Source: Prevotella sp. (GTDB lineage: Bacteria; Bacteroidota; Bacteroidia; Bacteroidales; Bacteroidaceae). From it: a stretch of 64,000 nucleotides of DNA. The stretch spans positions 62,001 through 126,000 of the forward strand of contig SUYH01000007.1 of assembly GCA_015060535.1 (NCBI GenBank), in the 5' to 3' direction. Positions 39,213 through 47,881 of the stretch are shown one piece after another (the first letter of the stretch is position 1; each line of letters opens with the position of its first letter). The translations under genes and the position numbers were made by a program. The notes under the pieces are model-generated. The model was not told where the DNA came from. It searched no databases and saw only the letters and a program-made list of their open reading frames with translations.

Positions 39213-39274
39213 AGTCCGAAGGCTTCGGACTCGCAGTCCGACCCGAGCGGACTGGCAGTCCGTGCGGACGGACT
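39213..39274. repeat. Array of three AGTCCG...CGGACT hairpins
   Basis: Three consecutive hairpins (39213-39231, 39235-39253, 39257-39274), each opening with AGTCCG and closing with CGGACT, separated by CGC and GGC. Confidence 0.9.
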
Positions 39275-39281
39275 AAAACAT

Positions 39282-39310
39282 AAAAAGGAGCCTTATCAGG
39301 TTCCTTTTTA
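39282..39310. terminator. Bidirectional terminator-like hairpin
   Basis: Arms AAAAAGGAGCC and GGTTCCTTTTT with a 6-nt loop; A/T runs lie on both sides. Confidence 0.65.
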
Positions 39311-39360
39311 AAATTATACAAATTTGCGTAACGCATTTTTGTATAAAAATAATAAAAGAA

Positions 39361-39384
39361 GCCCGTATCTTCACAGACACGGGC
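39361..39384 (-). terminator. Terminator of the GH115-GH98 operon
   Basis: Arms GCCCGT and ACGGGC; on the minus strand TTCTTTTATTATTTTTAT follows. It lies 50 bp after the GH98 stop. Confidence 0.75.
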
Positions 39385-39434
39385 CTCCATTTTCATGTAA
39401 AGTTCTAAAAATTACCCTAAGGGTAATGGGGTTA

Positions 39435-42400
39435 TCACTTGACGAGAACCTTACGAGTGGTTCCGTCGGACATACGTAGGATGTTCAAGCCACGACTGAT
39501 GGCAGACTGACGAACACCAGAGACATTGTAGATTTCCACAACCTCCTTGCTGTCACTTTCCACACGCTGGATGCCTGTGGCTTTAATCAGCTTGACCTCA
39601 GAGTTCAAGAGCAAATACTCGTCAAAATAGCCATTGCGGCTCTCATTGGTATAACGGACGATGTACTTGCCCGGCTTAGTGATGGTGAAAGGCAGCGTGC
39701 GCAGTTCGGCACTGCTGACATTGCCTGACTGACTACCGTTTACATTCGGAGCAGCTGTGAATACTTCCGACTGGGCGACGGCACTTCCCGTAGCGGCATC
39801 GAGGATTTGTGCCTTATAGCGGGGAGACTCTTTCCAGGCAGCCATTGCAAAGCGGAGCTCGTATTCTCCGGGCTCGAGTTGCAAGGGATAGTTATTCTGG
39901 CGACCATACTCAGCATATTCTTCACGCCAGTAGAGTGCCTTGCCCTGATAACCGGTAAAGCCGGCGAAGGTACGGGCTCCCTGTCCATAAGTATTGGGGT
40001 ACTGGTGTGTCTCATTATTCTCTTGCAAGCACACCCAGCCTTCGGGAATAGCACCTGCCAACGTATTGCTGAAATCAAGCTTTCCAAAGGAGGTGACATC
40101 AACGAATACAGGTTGCAGAGTGACATTATCGTCAGGCATGGTGAAGGTAATCTCGTCGCTGTTAGGATCGATGGTAATTGTCTTGTCCATGGAGTAGAAC
40201 ACGGAGTTGACGATGCGCAGTTCTTTCAGCTGGTAACCCTCGTCGGCAGTAACTTTCAGGGTGACAGTCTCACCCTCGGCAGCCTGGTCCTTGTCGGGTG
40301 TCAGTGCACCATGCTCATCTTCGCGAACGGTGACGAGGAATTTCTCCACCTCAGTACCTGCAGGAGCATAGATGACCTGGTCGATATAGGCGGGTACGCC
40401 GTTGACATTGTTGAGGAGCAACTCGTTGGTACCTTCGTTCAGCGTAGCATTAACCGAGGCCTTCAGCCACTGGTTCTTCTCTGTGGTGTTAAGCAGTACG
40501 GTTTTCTCAGTACCATTCACTGAGACAACCATCTCACCTGCCGGATTCGTGTTCATATAGCGCACGGTGACAGTGTATTCACCGCCCTGACGAAGGGTCA
40601 GGCGATGGCGCAACGAACCCGACTTGCCTGTGCTCATGCGTATGAAGCCGTTACCGGCAAAGTCGTGCATATCAGGCTTATAGTAGCCTGCATTATTGAC
40701 GTAAATCTCGCCCACACTCTTATAGTCCATATCCTCCGCCTCGATGATGATAGGACCATGATATTCAGCAGGCTGCTGGGGGATATCAAGTGCTGTTGGT
40801 GCAGTAGCAGTCTGGGTGCGCTCGTTGTGACCCGCACAGACGATGTTGACATCAACAGGTCCGCGGTGCGACAACTCGAGGGTAAAAGTCTTAGTCTCTT
40901 CGTCCCAAGTCATCTTAGGAATACAAGTCGTGCCGGCGCGCTTGGTAACGGTATAGGTAGGCTCCGCCGTAGCACCTGTCACCGTCACATAGTCCTTGAC
41001 CAGCGTGGTGGTGTCGGTACGGAAATTATTCAGATACAGGTCGATGTGGTCTGCATATTCACGGATGAGTCCGCTCGACAGCTTGTTGTAGTTCAGCTTT
41101 AAGGCTTCGCAAGTGTTGTATTGCAGAGGTATGGTAGCCTCAGCCGTCGTCTTGCTGTTCAGATAGCTGTACGGTGTGTAGGTAACCAACTGATTACCCA
41201 TACGTGCCACGAAGAGGTCGCCAGTGGATATCTCAGGATACTGCTCGTCATACTCGGCAGTCTTCTTAGCGAGTGTAGGCCAGCGCTTACTGCGCTCCGA
41301 CTTCTTCACCTGCACGGGAATGCTCTTAGCCAAATCATCGGCCAACTCCAGGCAGACGGGGATGGTGCCATAGCGTCCGGTCTTCTTGAAATAGCACAGG
41401 TTGTCCATCCACTGGCCGTTGCCGCGGTTCAGAGGATCAGTTTGCTTGTAGAGTCCGTCATAGAGGTTACCCCAAGCAGCATATTTGTTCTCGTTGTCCG
41501 AGACATCACCACTGCTTTGACGACCGTCAATGTCGTTGATAATGGCAATCTTGGTGTGGTCGATGACCTCCTTGCGTGAAGGGATGTGCAGCGTGCCGTC
41601 AAGGATCTTGCGGAACATGTCAATCCATATCTTCTCAAAGCCAAGGAAGCGACCCCATCGGCGACGTGAATAGCCTTCCACCGTTGAGTTGCTGAGATTC
41701 TGGAAGTCCTCGGTCCAGATAAGCTCAGGACCATCCCAGACAGCGCCTCCGTTGATACCAGTCTGTTCCATCACGGTGCCTATACCGGCACTGACGGGAT
41801 ATTTCTTACCGCTATTTTCACCGAAGATAGCATCCATCGCACCGTTCCATCCGCAGTTGTCGTAGCGTACACCGTAGTTCTTGGCCAGTCCGCTGACGAA
41901 GGGCGACCAGGAGACACTCTCGTTGTTATAGAAACAACTGGAAGTGGTGTACTTATAGAGCCACAGGATAGCCTCGGGATATTTGCGGCAAGCCTCCAAC
42001 AGTTTAGGCTCACGCTTCATCTCGCCAAGCGGGTTCAGCGGGTGACTCCAGATGTTACCACAGAAGCTGATAGTCAGGAAACCACCATATTTGTGCGACA
42101 TCTCGACAAGCTTGGCAAACAAAGCCCAACGGGTGGTCTGCTGTGATGAGCTCTTGTCACCAGGCTCATCGAAGCCCCAGAACTGCTCGGCATAGTTCCA
42201 ACCCAGGAAGTTGGGGTATTTCTTGAAGAAATATTCAAAGGTGACGAGGTCGTCATCCTGAATGTGCGTATGACCACCACTGGCAGGCTGACAGGTAAAC
42301 CAGAGTCCGTTCTGCTGGCACACGGTAGCCCATGATTTCCAGGTGCGCACGGCGCAACGTGGCATCTTATATACATTGTAGTCCTTGTCGTATGCGCACG

Positions 42401-42605
42401 ACAATGACAGGTTCATGCAGACATAGGGTTTGATGTCGTCAGGAATAAGGTCGATGATTTTCTGTGGGTCGGCCTGGTTCCAGACATCGACATGCACAAG
42501 CCACAAGGGATGTTCATTGTCGATAGGTCTGCGCTGTTGTGCCATGATTGGCTGCCAACAAAGTGTCAGCAACAGCAAACTTAGGGAAATAAGTATTCGT
42601 TTCAT
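39435..42605 (-). CDS. GH98 xylanase-like protein with CBM and InlB-like repeat domains
   Basis: A 1056-residue secreted enzyme (signal peptide ends PIMAQ). The catalytic part (about 25-560) opens EHPLWLVHVDVWNQADPQKI and contains FLGWNYAEQFWGFDEPGDK and ISFCGNIWSH, as in GH98. A GH98 of Bacteroides ovatus is an endo-xylanase for heavily decorated glucuronoarabinoxylan; the same role is inferred here. Then come a CBM35/CBM6-like domain (about 625-765, IIIEAEDMDY), an InlB-B-like repeat (about 770-845, TPDKDQAAEGETVTL), a second beta-sandwich (about 850-1010) and a C-terminal tail (EIYNVSGVRQ... RGLNILRMSDG). It is the last gene of its operon, after a GH115. Confidence 0.85.
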   Translation of the reverse strand: MKRILISLSLLLLTLCWQPIMAQQRRPIDNEHPLWLVHVDVWNQADPQKIIDLIPDDIKPYVCMNLSLSCAYDKDYNVYKMPRCAVRTWKSWATVCQQNGLWFTCQPASGGHTHIQDDDLVTFEYFFKKYPNFLGWNYAEQFWGFDEPGDKSSSQQTTRWALFAKLVEMSHKYGGFLTISFCGNIWSHPLNPLGEMKREPKLLEACRKYPEAILWLYKYTTSSCFYNNESVSWSPFVSGLAKNYGVRYDNCGWNGAMDAIFGENSGKKYPVSAGIGTVMEQTGINGGAVWDGPELIWTEDFQNLSNSTVEGYSRRRWGRFLGFEKIWIDMFRKILDGTLHIPSRKEVIDHTKIAIINDIDGRQSSGDVSDNENKYAAWGNLYDGLYKQTDPLNRGNGQWMDNLCYFKKTGRYGTIPVCLELADDLAKSIPVQVKKSERSKRWPTLAKKTAEYDEQYPEISTGDLFVARMGNQLVTYTPYSYLNSKTTAEATIPLQYNTCEALKLNYNKLSSGLIREYADHIDLYLNNFRTDTTTLVKDYVTVTGATAEPTYTVTKRAGTTCIPKMTWDEETKTFTLELSHRGPVDVNIVCAGHNERTQTATAPTALDIPQQPAEYHGPIIIEAEDMDYKSVGEIYVNNAGYYKPDMHDFAGNGFIRMSTGKSGSLRHRLTLRQGGEYTVTVRYMNTNPAGEMVVSVNGTEKTVLLNTTEKNQWLKASVNATLNEGTNELLLNNVNGVPAYIDQVIYAPAGTEVEKFLVTVREDEHGALTPDKDQAAEGETVTLKVTADEGYQLKELRIVNSVFYSMDKTITIDPNSDEITFTMPDDNVTLQPVFVDVTSFGKLDFSNTLAGAIPEGWVCLQENNETHQYPNTYGQGARTFAGFTGYQGKALYWREEYAEYGRQNNYPLQLEPGEYELRFAMAAWKESPRYKAQILDAATGSAVAQSEVFTAAPNVNGSQSGNVSSAELRTLPFTITKPGKYIVRYTNESRNGYFDEYLLLNSEVKLIKATGIQRVESDSKEVVEIYNVSGVRQSAISRGLNILRMSDGTTRKVLVK

Positions 42606-42676
42606 CTTAAATATAATTATGTTATTTATCTCTTAATTCTTCGCTCGGCTTCGCCGCTTGGCTCAGCCAAGAACTC

Positions 42677-45181
42677 TCACCTCTCTGGCGCAGGTCCGAT
42701 ATAGGAAGACTGCAGACCGCCCCAGTCAATGACTACACGCTGAACCATCTGACCGGCATCGATGCAGGTAAAGGTTACCGTATGACTGGAACGCTTCCTG
42801 TCAACGGCAAAGCGCATGCGGCACACGGCACCGTTGCGGAGCACTTGTTCTTTCCAGCGAGGTCCCCACTCCTTGAAATGGTTTTCAAACACCTGCATGG
42901 GATTATCGTCAATAGTGACGCCGATGCGGTTGCTCTTTCCTGCGTAGAGTGGCCAGAAAGGAAGGGTGGTGAGCGTTAGTTCGATGGTGTCGCGGTTGAC
43001 TGCAGGCAGGTCATAACTGACCTCACCGCTGTTCAGCTGCACCACTTGCCAGTCGTAGCCCAGTCCCTTGACAAGCTGGATGCCATCGCTTTTATGACGG
43101 AAGTGTTCCAAGGGTATGGTGTAACAGTTCGTCAGACGATAGGGTTGTGGTGTCAAGTCAACAGGATTTTCACCTGCCCCCTCGGTATAAACCACAGCGG
43201 GTTTCTGGTGGTAGAGGGCACAGAATCCCTCAGGTACGTCCATGAAGCCTTGCCACTTGCCGTCACCCTGACTGTTATAGCGGTTGTTGAGTGTGTTAAT
43301 GCTATCGTAAGCCTGTTCCATCTGCCTGGCAGCCCAGTTGGCTTCAGCATAACGCTGCTGACTCGTCAGTTCCTGGTTCAGCTGTGCCATCAAGAACTTG
43401 CGGTTCATCTGACAGGCTGCCTGGATGGGGTACTGTACCATTTCGAAGTAGGCAGCACTTCCGTCGCTCAAGCGCTCTGCCTCATCACTGATATGCTGGT
43501 AGTCAGCCAGTCGCTGTGTTGCCTCGCTATAGTGCTGGAAAGAAAACTCGGTAGGGCGTAGCTTGGTGCGCCAGGGTTCGTCCCACTCGTATTCCCACCC
43601 CATGTATTCGGGCTTACGGCTCCATGCCAATTGGTAATAGGCATCCAAAAGCGCCTGTAGTTGTGTTGTCGACGTACGAGGGAAGAGGTGGGACAGCCAC
43701 TGGGCTTGGTGGTGATTGACGTTCTTGATGTCGAAGGCGTTAAAGTCCCACGCCATATCCATGAAGGTCTGTATACCCAGTTCCATCGGTTTGATGTCAC
43801 CTACGTTAAGCAGCCAATAGCGGTCAGCTCCTGTGTCGTAGGCTTTCTTTAGCTCTTCATACATCAGGACGGGCGGTGTGGTGTTAAGCCACAGGTAGTC
43901 GTGGGGCGTACCCAGATAAGAGAGGTGGTAATACACACCCGACCGGCCCGTTCGACGCTGTTCCTCAGGAGTGGACACGCGTTTCATATAGCCATAGTTG
44001 TCGTCAACCCACACCAAGGTGATGTCCTCAGGTACTTGGAGACCATTTTCATAGATATCCATTGTCTCCTTATAGGGAACGAAAATCTGTGGAATGGCAG
44101 CTGCCGGCCGATGGAGGTGTTTTTCCAAAAGCTGGCGCTGGTTCAGGATGACCGTATCAAGAAGGGACACACGCTCGCGCATGGACAGGTCGCCACGCAA
44201 ACCGGCATCATGCACTCCGCGCATCGCAACGGTATAGATATTCTCATATCGGGAGGCCTCCGTCAGTCGGTCGTCCCATTTCTTGAGAATGGTCTGGCGG
44301 TTTGTCTTGTAGTTCCAGTCACCATCGCGCTTTTGGTTCCACTCGCTCTCTGCGGCATTGTTCAAGAGCAGCGGTTCACAATGGCTGGTGGTGACGATGA
44401 TGCCAAACGAGTCGCAAACCTGCTTGCTCTCAGCATGGGAGTAGAAGGCTCCAGTGCAGGAGTGCATGGCTGGCGCCAGCATGTTGGCCTTCAGGCGCAA
44501 CAGCAGTTCGCAGACCTTGGCGTATGTTCGTGGGCCTATGTCGCCCAATTCTTTTTCAAAGTTGTTGGAGGCCCAGGGCTTCAGGCTCCAGTCCTCGTCG
44601 TTGATGAAGATGCCCCGATACTTCACACTGGGGGTAGAAGATACGTAATCGGCATCAACATAGACAGTATGGCGGGGCGTCACAGGGACGTCAGCCCACC
44701 AATACCAGGGTGAGACGCCCAAAGCCTGGCTCAGGGTGAACACGCCATAGGCGGTGCCACGGGCGTCACTGCCCAGGATGAGCAGATGATGGTCGACGAC
44801 TTTCAGCAGGAAGCACTCCCACTGGTCGCGAATAGACGAAATGTCAATATGGTGTTTTTGGATAAGGCGGTCAACGTTAGGGTTGTGGCCGATAGTAGCC
44901 ACGATGATGTCGTGCCGACCGAAGCGGTTGCTGAGCTGTGGACGACTATTGGTTACGCGCTCCACATCGTCTGCCAATAGCGACGCTGCCTTCCTGACAA
45001 CCAAGGGCTCGTTGGCTGATACGCTGATGGTAGCTGCTTGTCCTTGGACAAACAACGGGAAGGCTCCCGACTGACTGTTAACTGTCAGCAGTTGACCGGC
45101 CTTGGTACCAGCTGACATGCACAGCAGTGCAAGCAATAGCAAAAAACGTATCTGATAGTAGGCTACGTAGTGTAAGTGCAT
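42677..45181 (-). CDS. GH115 alpha-glucuronidase-like glycoside hydrolase (second copy)
   Basis: An 834-residue secreted GH115 protein. Matches to the family include ARGTAYGVFTLSQALGVSPWYWW (quoted in part as GTAYGVFTLSQALGVSPW), KYRGIFINDEDWSLKPW, ANMLAPAMHSCTGAF, TSHCEPLLLNN, AMRGVHDAG, VWVDDNYGYMKRV and GVYYHLSYLGTPHDY. It differs clearly from the other GH115 of the window (HHEP versus HCEP; GDGDEAM versus HDAGL), so the two probably accept different glucuronic acid decorations. It lies between the unknown secreted protein (80-bp gap with a hairpin) and the GH98 gene. Confidence 0.9.
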   Translation of the reverse strand: MHLHYVAYYQIRFLLLLALLCMSAGTKAGQLLTVNSQSGAFPLFVQGQAATISVSANEPLVVRKAASLLADDVERVTNSRPQLSNRFGRHDIIVATIGHNPNVDRLIQKHHIDISSIRDQWECFLLKVVDHHLLILGSDARGTAYGVFTLSQALGVSPWYWWADVPVTPRHTVYVDADYVSSTPSVKYRGIFINDEDWSLKPWASNNFEKELGDIGPRTYAKVCELLLRLKANMLAPAMHSCTGAFYSHAESKQVCDSFGIIVTTSHCEPLLLNNAAESEWNQKRDGDWNYKTNRQTILKKWDDRLTEASRYENIYTVAMRGVHDAGLRGDLSMRERVSLLDTVILNQRQLLEKHLHRPAAAIPQIFVPYKETMDIYENGLQVPEDITLVWVDDNYGYMKRVSTPEEQRRTGRSGVYYHLSYLGTPHDYLWLNTTPPVLMYEELKKAYDTGADRYWLLNVGDIKPMELGIQTFMDMAWDFNAFDIKNVNHHQAQWLSHLFPRTSTTQLQALLDAYYQLAWSRKPEYMGWEYEWDEPWRTKLRPTEFSFQHYSEATQRLADYQHISDEAERLSDGSAAYFEMVQYPIQAACQMNRKFLMAQLNQELTSQQRYAEANWAARQMEQAYDSINTLNNRYNSQGDGKWQGFMDVPEGFCALYHQKPAVVYTEGAGENPVDLTPQPYRLTNCYTIPLEHFRHKSDGIQLVKGLGYDWQVVQLNSGEVSYDLPAVNRDTIELTLTTLPFWPLYAGKSNRIGVTIDDNPMQVFENHFKEWGPRWKEQVLRNGAVCRMRFAVDRKRSSHTVTFTCIDAGQMVQRVVIDWGGLQSSYIGPAPER

Positions 45182-45202
45182 AAAGTCTTAGGATTTTGAA
45201 AG

Positions 45203-45237
45203 ACATTCGCCGCCCAGACACACTGAACGGCGAATGT
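45203..45237 (-). terminator. Intra-operon hairpin before the second GH115 gene
   Basis: 10-bp stem with arms ACATTCGCCG and CGGCGAATGT. The following T-tract is weak (CTTTCAAAAT), so it may be an attenuator or mRNA 3'-end stabiliser that makes the upstream gene more abundant than GH115. Confidence 0.55.
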
Positions 45238-45261
45238 ATGATTTCTTGTAATAAAGAATGT

Positions 45262-46098
45262 TTATTTCAGGATAACCTTCTTGCCGTTGTGGATGAACAA
45301 GCCCTTAGCGGGGTTGTCAACACGCTGACCCTGCAAGTTGTAGTAAGCGCCATCCTCTGCAACTTCGTTCTTAATAGTCTTGATAGCGGTCTCGCCACCA
45401 GCTTTCCAAACATAGATTGAAGAAACGTTAATAGGGAATGATCCACCCCACGCGTTCTTCAGGCAATGGAAATGTACGAAATCGTCAACACGCTCAGCAC
45501 CTCCTACAATACCTGCATCAATCTCAGCCTGACGTGCTTCCTGAGCAGGGTCTGGAGAGTTTTGTTCTACAGGTCTGGTCATAAACGTAGAAATAGGAAT
45601 TGCAAGACATCCCAAATCTGCATTGTAATATTCATTGGGCTTACCATCTATTTCTGCAAAGAAGTTTGTATTAACCTGTTTCCAAGCGCCTTCAACATGA
45701 ATACGATTACACATTATACGCATTCCTGCGCCAGGATTTTCACCAGAACAACTTCCAAAAATAATCAGATAGTCGTAACCTGTAATATCGGCATAAGTAT
45801 TATGTTCAATATTTGCAGCACCAAAAATGGCAGTACCCGCACCAATATCACTATTTCTGCTATCTGTAATGGCGGCTGTTGCAGGAACTGAAGGGTCATC
45901 AGGATTCATCACCATTGAGGCATTTTTATCACATGCCTCAAAACCCAATCCATCAACTTCACCTTTCCATTGATGCCAATCAGCACCTGTTAATTCAACC
46001 CAATTTTCTGAGTCATCAATCCACGACTGCGCATTGGCTGTTGTTGCGCCTGCCATCATTGCGACGGCAACCAAAACTGATTTAGTAAAAATTTTCAT
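45262..46098 (-). CDS. Secreted protein of unknown function, xylan-regulon leader gene
   Basis: A 278-residue protein with a signal peptide (ATTANAQ). The mature part is a single predicted beta-sandwich (TYADITGYDYLIIFG; GMRIMCNRIHVEG; KQVNTNFFAEIDG; CLAIPISTF; IYVWKAGG), resembling the jelly-roll CBM-like domains attached to Prevotella xylanases. The last 45 residues (GAYYNLQGQRVDNPAKG, IHNGKKVILK) match the C-terminal tail often seen on secreted Prevotella proteins. No catalytic motif is recognised. It is the first gene after xylan promoter D, suggesting high expression; a carbohydrate-binding role is inferred. Confidence 0.7.
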   Translation of the reverse strand: MKIFTKSVLVAVAMMAGATTANAQSWIDDSENWVELTGADWHQWKGEVDGLGFEACDKNASMVMNPDDPSVPATAAITDSRNSDIGAGTAIFGAANIEHNTYADITGYDYLIIFGSCSGENPGAGMRIMCNRIHVEGAWKQVNTNFFAEIDGKPNEYYNADLGCLAIPISTFMTRPVEQNSPDPAQEARQAEIDAGIVGGAERVDDFVHFHCLKNAWGGSFPINVSSIYVWKAGGETAIKTIKNEVAEDGAYYNLQGQRVDNPAKGLFIHNGKKVILK

Positions 46099-46171
46099 AA
46101 TTCTAAAAATTTGGTTAATAATGTTAATAATAAAGTTATTGCTTAAATGAATTTTTTGCCTTTCGACGGTG

Positions 46172-46237
46172 CAAAGTTATGTGATTTCCGTAGAAACAAC
46201 ATTATGTTATGTTACATATACTTTGCGGATTGTTACA
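46172..46237 (-). promoter_or_regulatory. Xylan-regulon promoter D with 21-bp-period direct repeat
   Basis: -7 box TAACTTTG at 46172-46179 (minus). Direct repeat TGTTACA at 46210-46216 and 46231-46237, 30 bp from the -7 box. The region between also matches promoter C (TTTCCGTA, AACAA, CATATACTTT at the same offsets). Confidence 0.75.
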
Positions 46238-46247
46238 CGAAAGATTT

Positions 46248-46276
46248 TTGTCCGGACAAAGGCCTTGTCCGGACAA
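46248..46276 (-). terminator. Terminator of the xus operon
   Basis: Two identical TTGTCCGGACAA blocks, each itself palindromic, form a 12-bp stem around AGGCC/GGCCT; T-runs lie on both sides. It lies about 10 bp after the GH10-like stop and 11 bp from operator D. Confidence 0.8.
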
Positions 46277-46285
46277 AAAAGAGGA

Positions 46286-47866
46286 TTATTTCAGAGCTTC
46301 TGCTACTGATGCATAGCTTGACTTACGGTTGAAACCAGTGGTCCACAAACCTACGTTGCTGGCAGATTCTGTGACTGCCTGGAAATTGATACCATACTGC
46401 TGAGCGGCAGGAATCTGCTTCTTATATGTTGCAATAACCTGAGCTAAAGCATCGGCAGCCAGGGCATCTGAACCTGTAACGTTCTGGATAGTCAGACGAA
46501 TCAGTTTACCTGTAGCCTTCAGTTCTCCCAACATCGTAACAAAGTCATTTACATCGAAAGAGGCCACATCGATAGGCAGCAGGACATCAATACCATTGAT
46601 TTGATCCATACCAATCTCATCAGCAGTCAAAAGATGCAAGAACGTTGCACGCACTTCAGGATCCATCAGGTATTCACTGACAAACAACTTAGCATCGCTA
46701 CGCTGTTCGCGCATCAAATGTGCTGCATAACCGAAATAGGTGTCATGCAAAGTCTGCTTCCAAATCAAGTCGGGAGCAGAAGTGACAGGACAATCGGCCA
46801 CTGCCCAACTATTAATAGTAGGTGCAGCTTCCATTGCGGCTGTAATGTATTCATCGAGTGCTTCTCCGATAATCAGGAACTTCTCCTCTTCTGTTTTCTC
46901 CACCTCGTAAGTAGGTTTATACTTATACTTCAAGGAGATGTTATCAATCAGGTAGTCACAGTTCATCAACTTCGGACCAATGACAATCGTTACCTCATTC
47001 TGTTGCTTCTGTTCTTCAGAATAGCTCATCGCACTAAGATCGATGGAAATCTTGCCACGACCCCAGTTATTCAGCGTACAACCGAAGTCTTTGGGAGACT
47101 TGAACTCAGCATTCTTGCCGCCCATAGCGAAGAAAATTTTCTGATTGATGGCTGTGGTATTCTTACCCATGAAGTCGATACTGATGTCGGTGTAGTCGCC
47201 TAACTTACGACCATCAGGGAATTTGATAGTGATAGCAGGGAAACTCTGAGTAGTTTTGGTGACGTGAACTACATGACCAGTCTCACTTTTGGGATCATCC
47301 TCGACTACCGCACTACCTTTACCGACCAAACCAGAAGATTGCTGCAAAGGATAAGTAGTTCCTAAAGCATCATTTTCAAAGTCGATAACATCAGCACCCG
47401 TTACCTCAGGCTCTTCAACAGTCTCTGGTTCTATGAGCTTTGCAAGATAGCCGGCATTGATGTTGGTGCTGGCACAGAGAGGAGAAGAGAAAATGTTGAT
47501 ACCCTTCTCGCTGACATCAGCAACTAAGGAAGAAGCAACGAGCACATCAATCTTACCCTCGTTATCCACCTGCTTGCTGTGAAGAAAGAGATCAGGAATG
47601 GTTACTTCGTTGAAGTTTGACAGTGTCAGCGAAGCTGCAGCTGTTTTTCCATCCAGATCGGCAGACGCCAGGGTATTGCCCAGATGGAAACCATCACCAA
47701 CATAAGACTGCAAAGTATTGTACTGAGCGAGGTTCTCAGCCTCGACTACAGAAGCAGGCTTTTCGACCTGATAGTTAGTGTCGAACTCATCAGCACAGGC
47801 CGTCAGCAGAGCCGTAGCTGTGAAGAGGCTCAGAAACAAGCTGATTGAATAAAATTTCTGTTTCAT
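46286..47866 (-). CDS. GH10-derived lipoprotein lacking catalytic residues (putative xylan-binding protein)
   Basis: A 526-residue surface lipoprotein (LLTACADEFDTNY). The frame of a GH10 xylanase interrupted by a CBM is recognisable: FHLGNTLASADL and SNFNEVT at the start, a beta-sandwich insertion (about 155-320, VIDFENDALGTTYPL), then YFGYAAHLMREQRSDAKLFVSEY and INGIDVLLPI. But the HTLVWH-type substrate motif is SSPLCAS (about 128), the acid/base segment WDVVNE is WAVADC (about 353), and the nucleophile segment ISELDM is LTIQNV (about 456). Both catalytic Glu are absent while the frame is open and full-length. It occupies the place of xyn10C in the P. bryantii xus cluster. Confidence 0.82.
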   Translation of the reverse strand: MKQKFYSISLFLSLFTATALLTACADEFDTNYQVEKPASVVEAENLAQYNTLQSYVGDGFHLGNTLASADLDGKTAAASLTLSNFNEVTIPDLFLHSKQVDNEGKIDVLVASSLVADVSEKGINIFSSPLCASTNINAGYLAKLIEPETVEEPEVTGADVIDFENDALGTTYPLQQSSGLVGKGSAVVEDDPKSETGHVVHVTKTTQSFPAITIKFPDGRKLGDYTDISIDFMGKNTTAINQKIFFAMGGKNAEFKSPKDFGCTLNNWGRGKISIDLSAMSYSEEQKQQNEVTIVIGPKLMNCDYLIDNISLKYKYKPTYEVEKTEEEKFLIIGEALDEYITAAMEAAPTINSWAVADCPVTSAPDLIWKQTLHDTYFGYAAHLMREQRSDAKLFVSEYLMDPEVRATFLHLLTADEIGMDQINGIDVLLPIDVASFDVNDFVTMLGELKATGKLIRLTIQNVTGSDALAADALAQVIATYKKQIPAAQQYGINFQAVTESASNVGLWTTGFNRKSSYASVAEALK

Positions 47867-47881
47867 AGCTTTTTCGTTTCT

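Noticed and set aside
39119..39274. CRISPR-like array
   Set aside because: There are only two direct repeats of 17 bp with 4-bp spacing, then palindromes; no regular spacers and no cas genes.
39211..39396. A 61-codon minus-strand frame between the GH98 gene and the inverted-repeat element
   Set aside because: It runs through two terminator hairpins and the AGTCCG hairpin array, and its composition follows those repeats.
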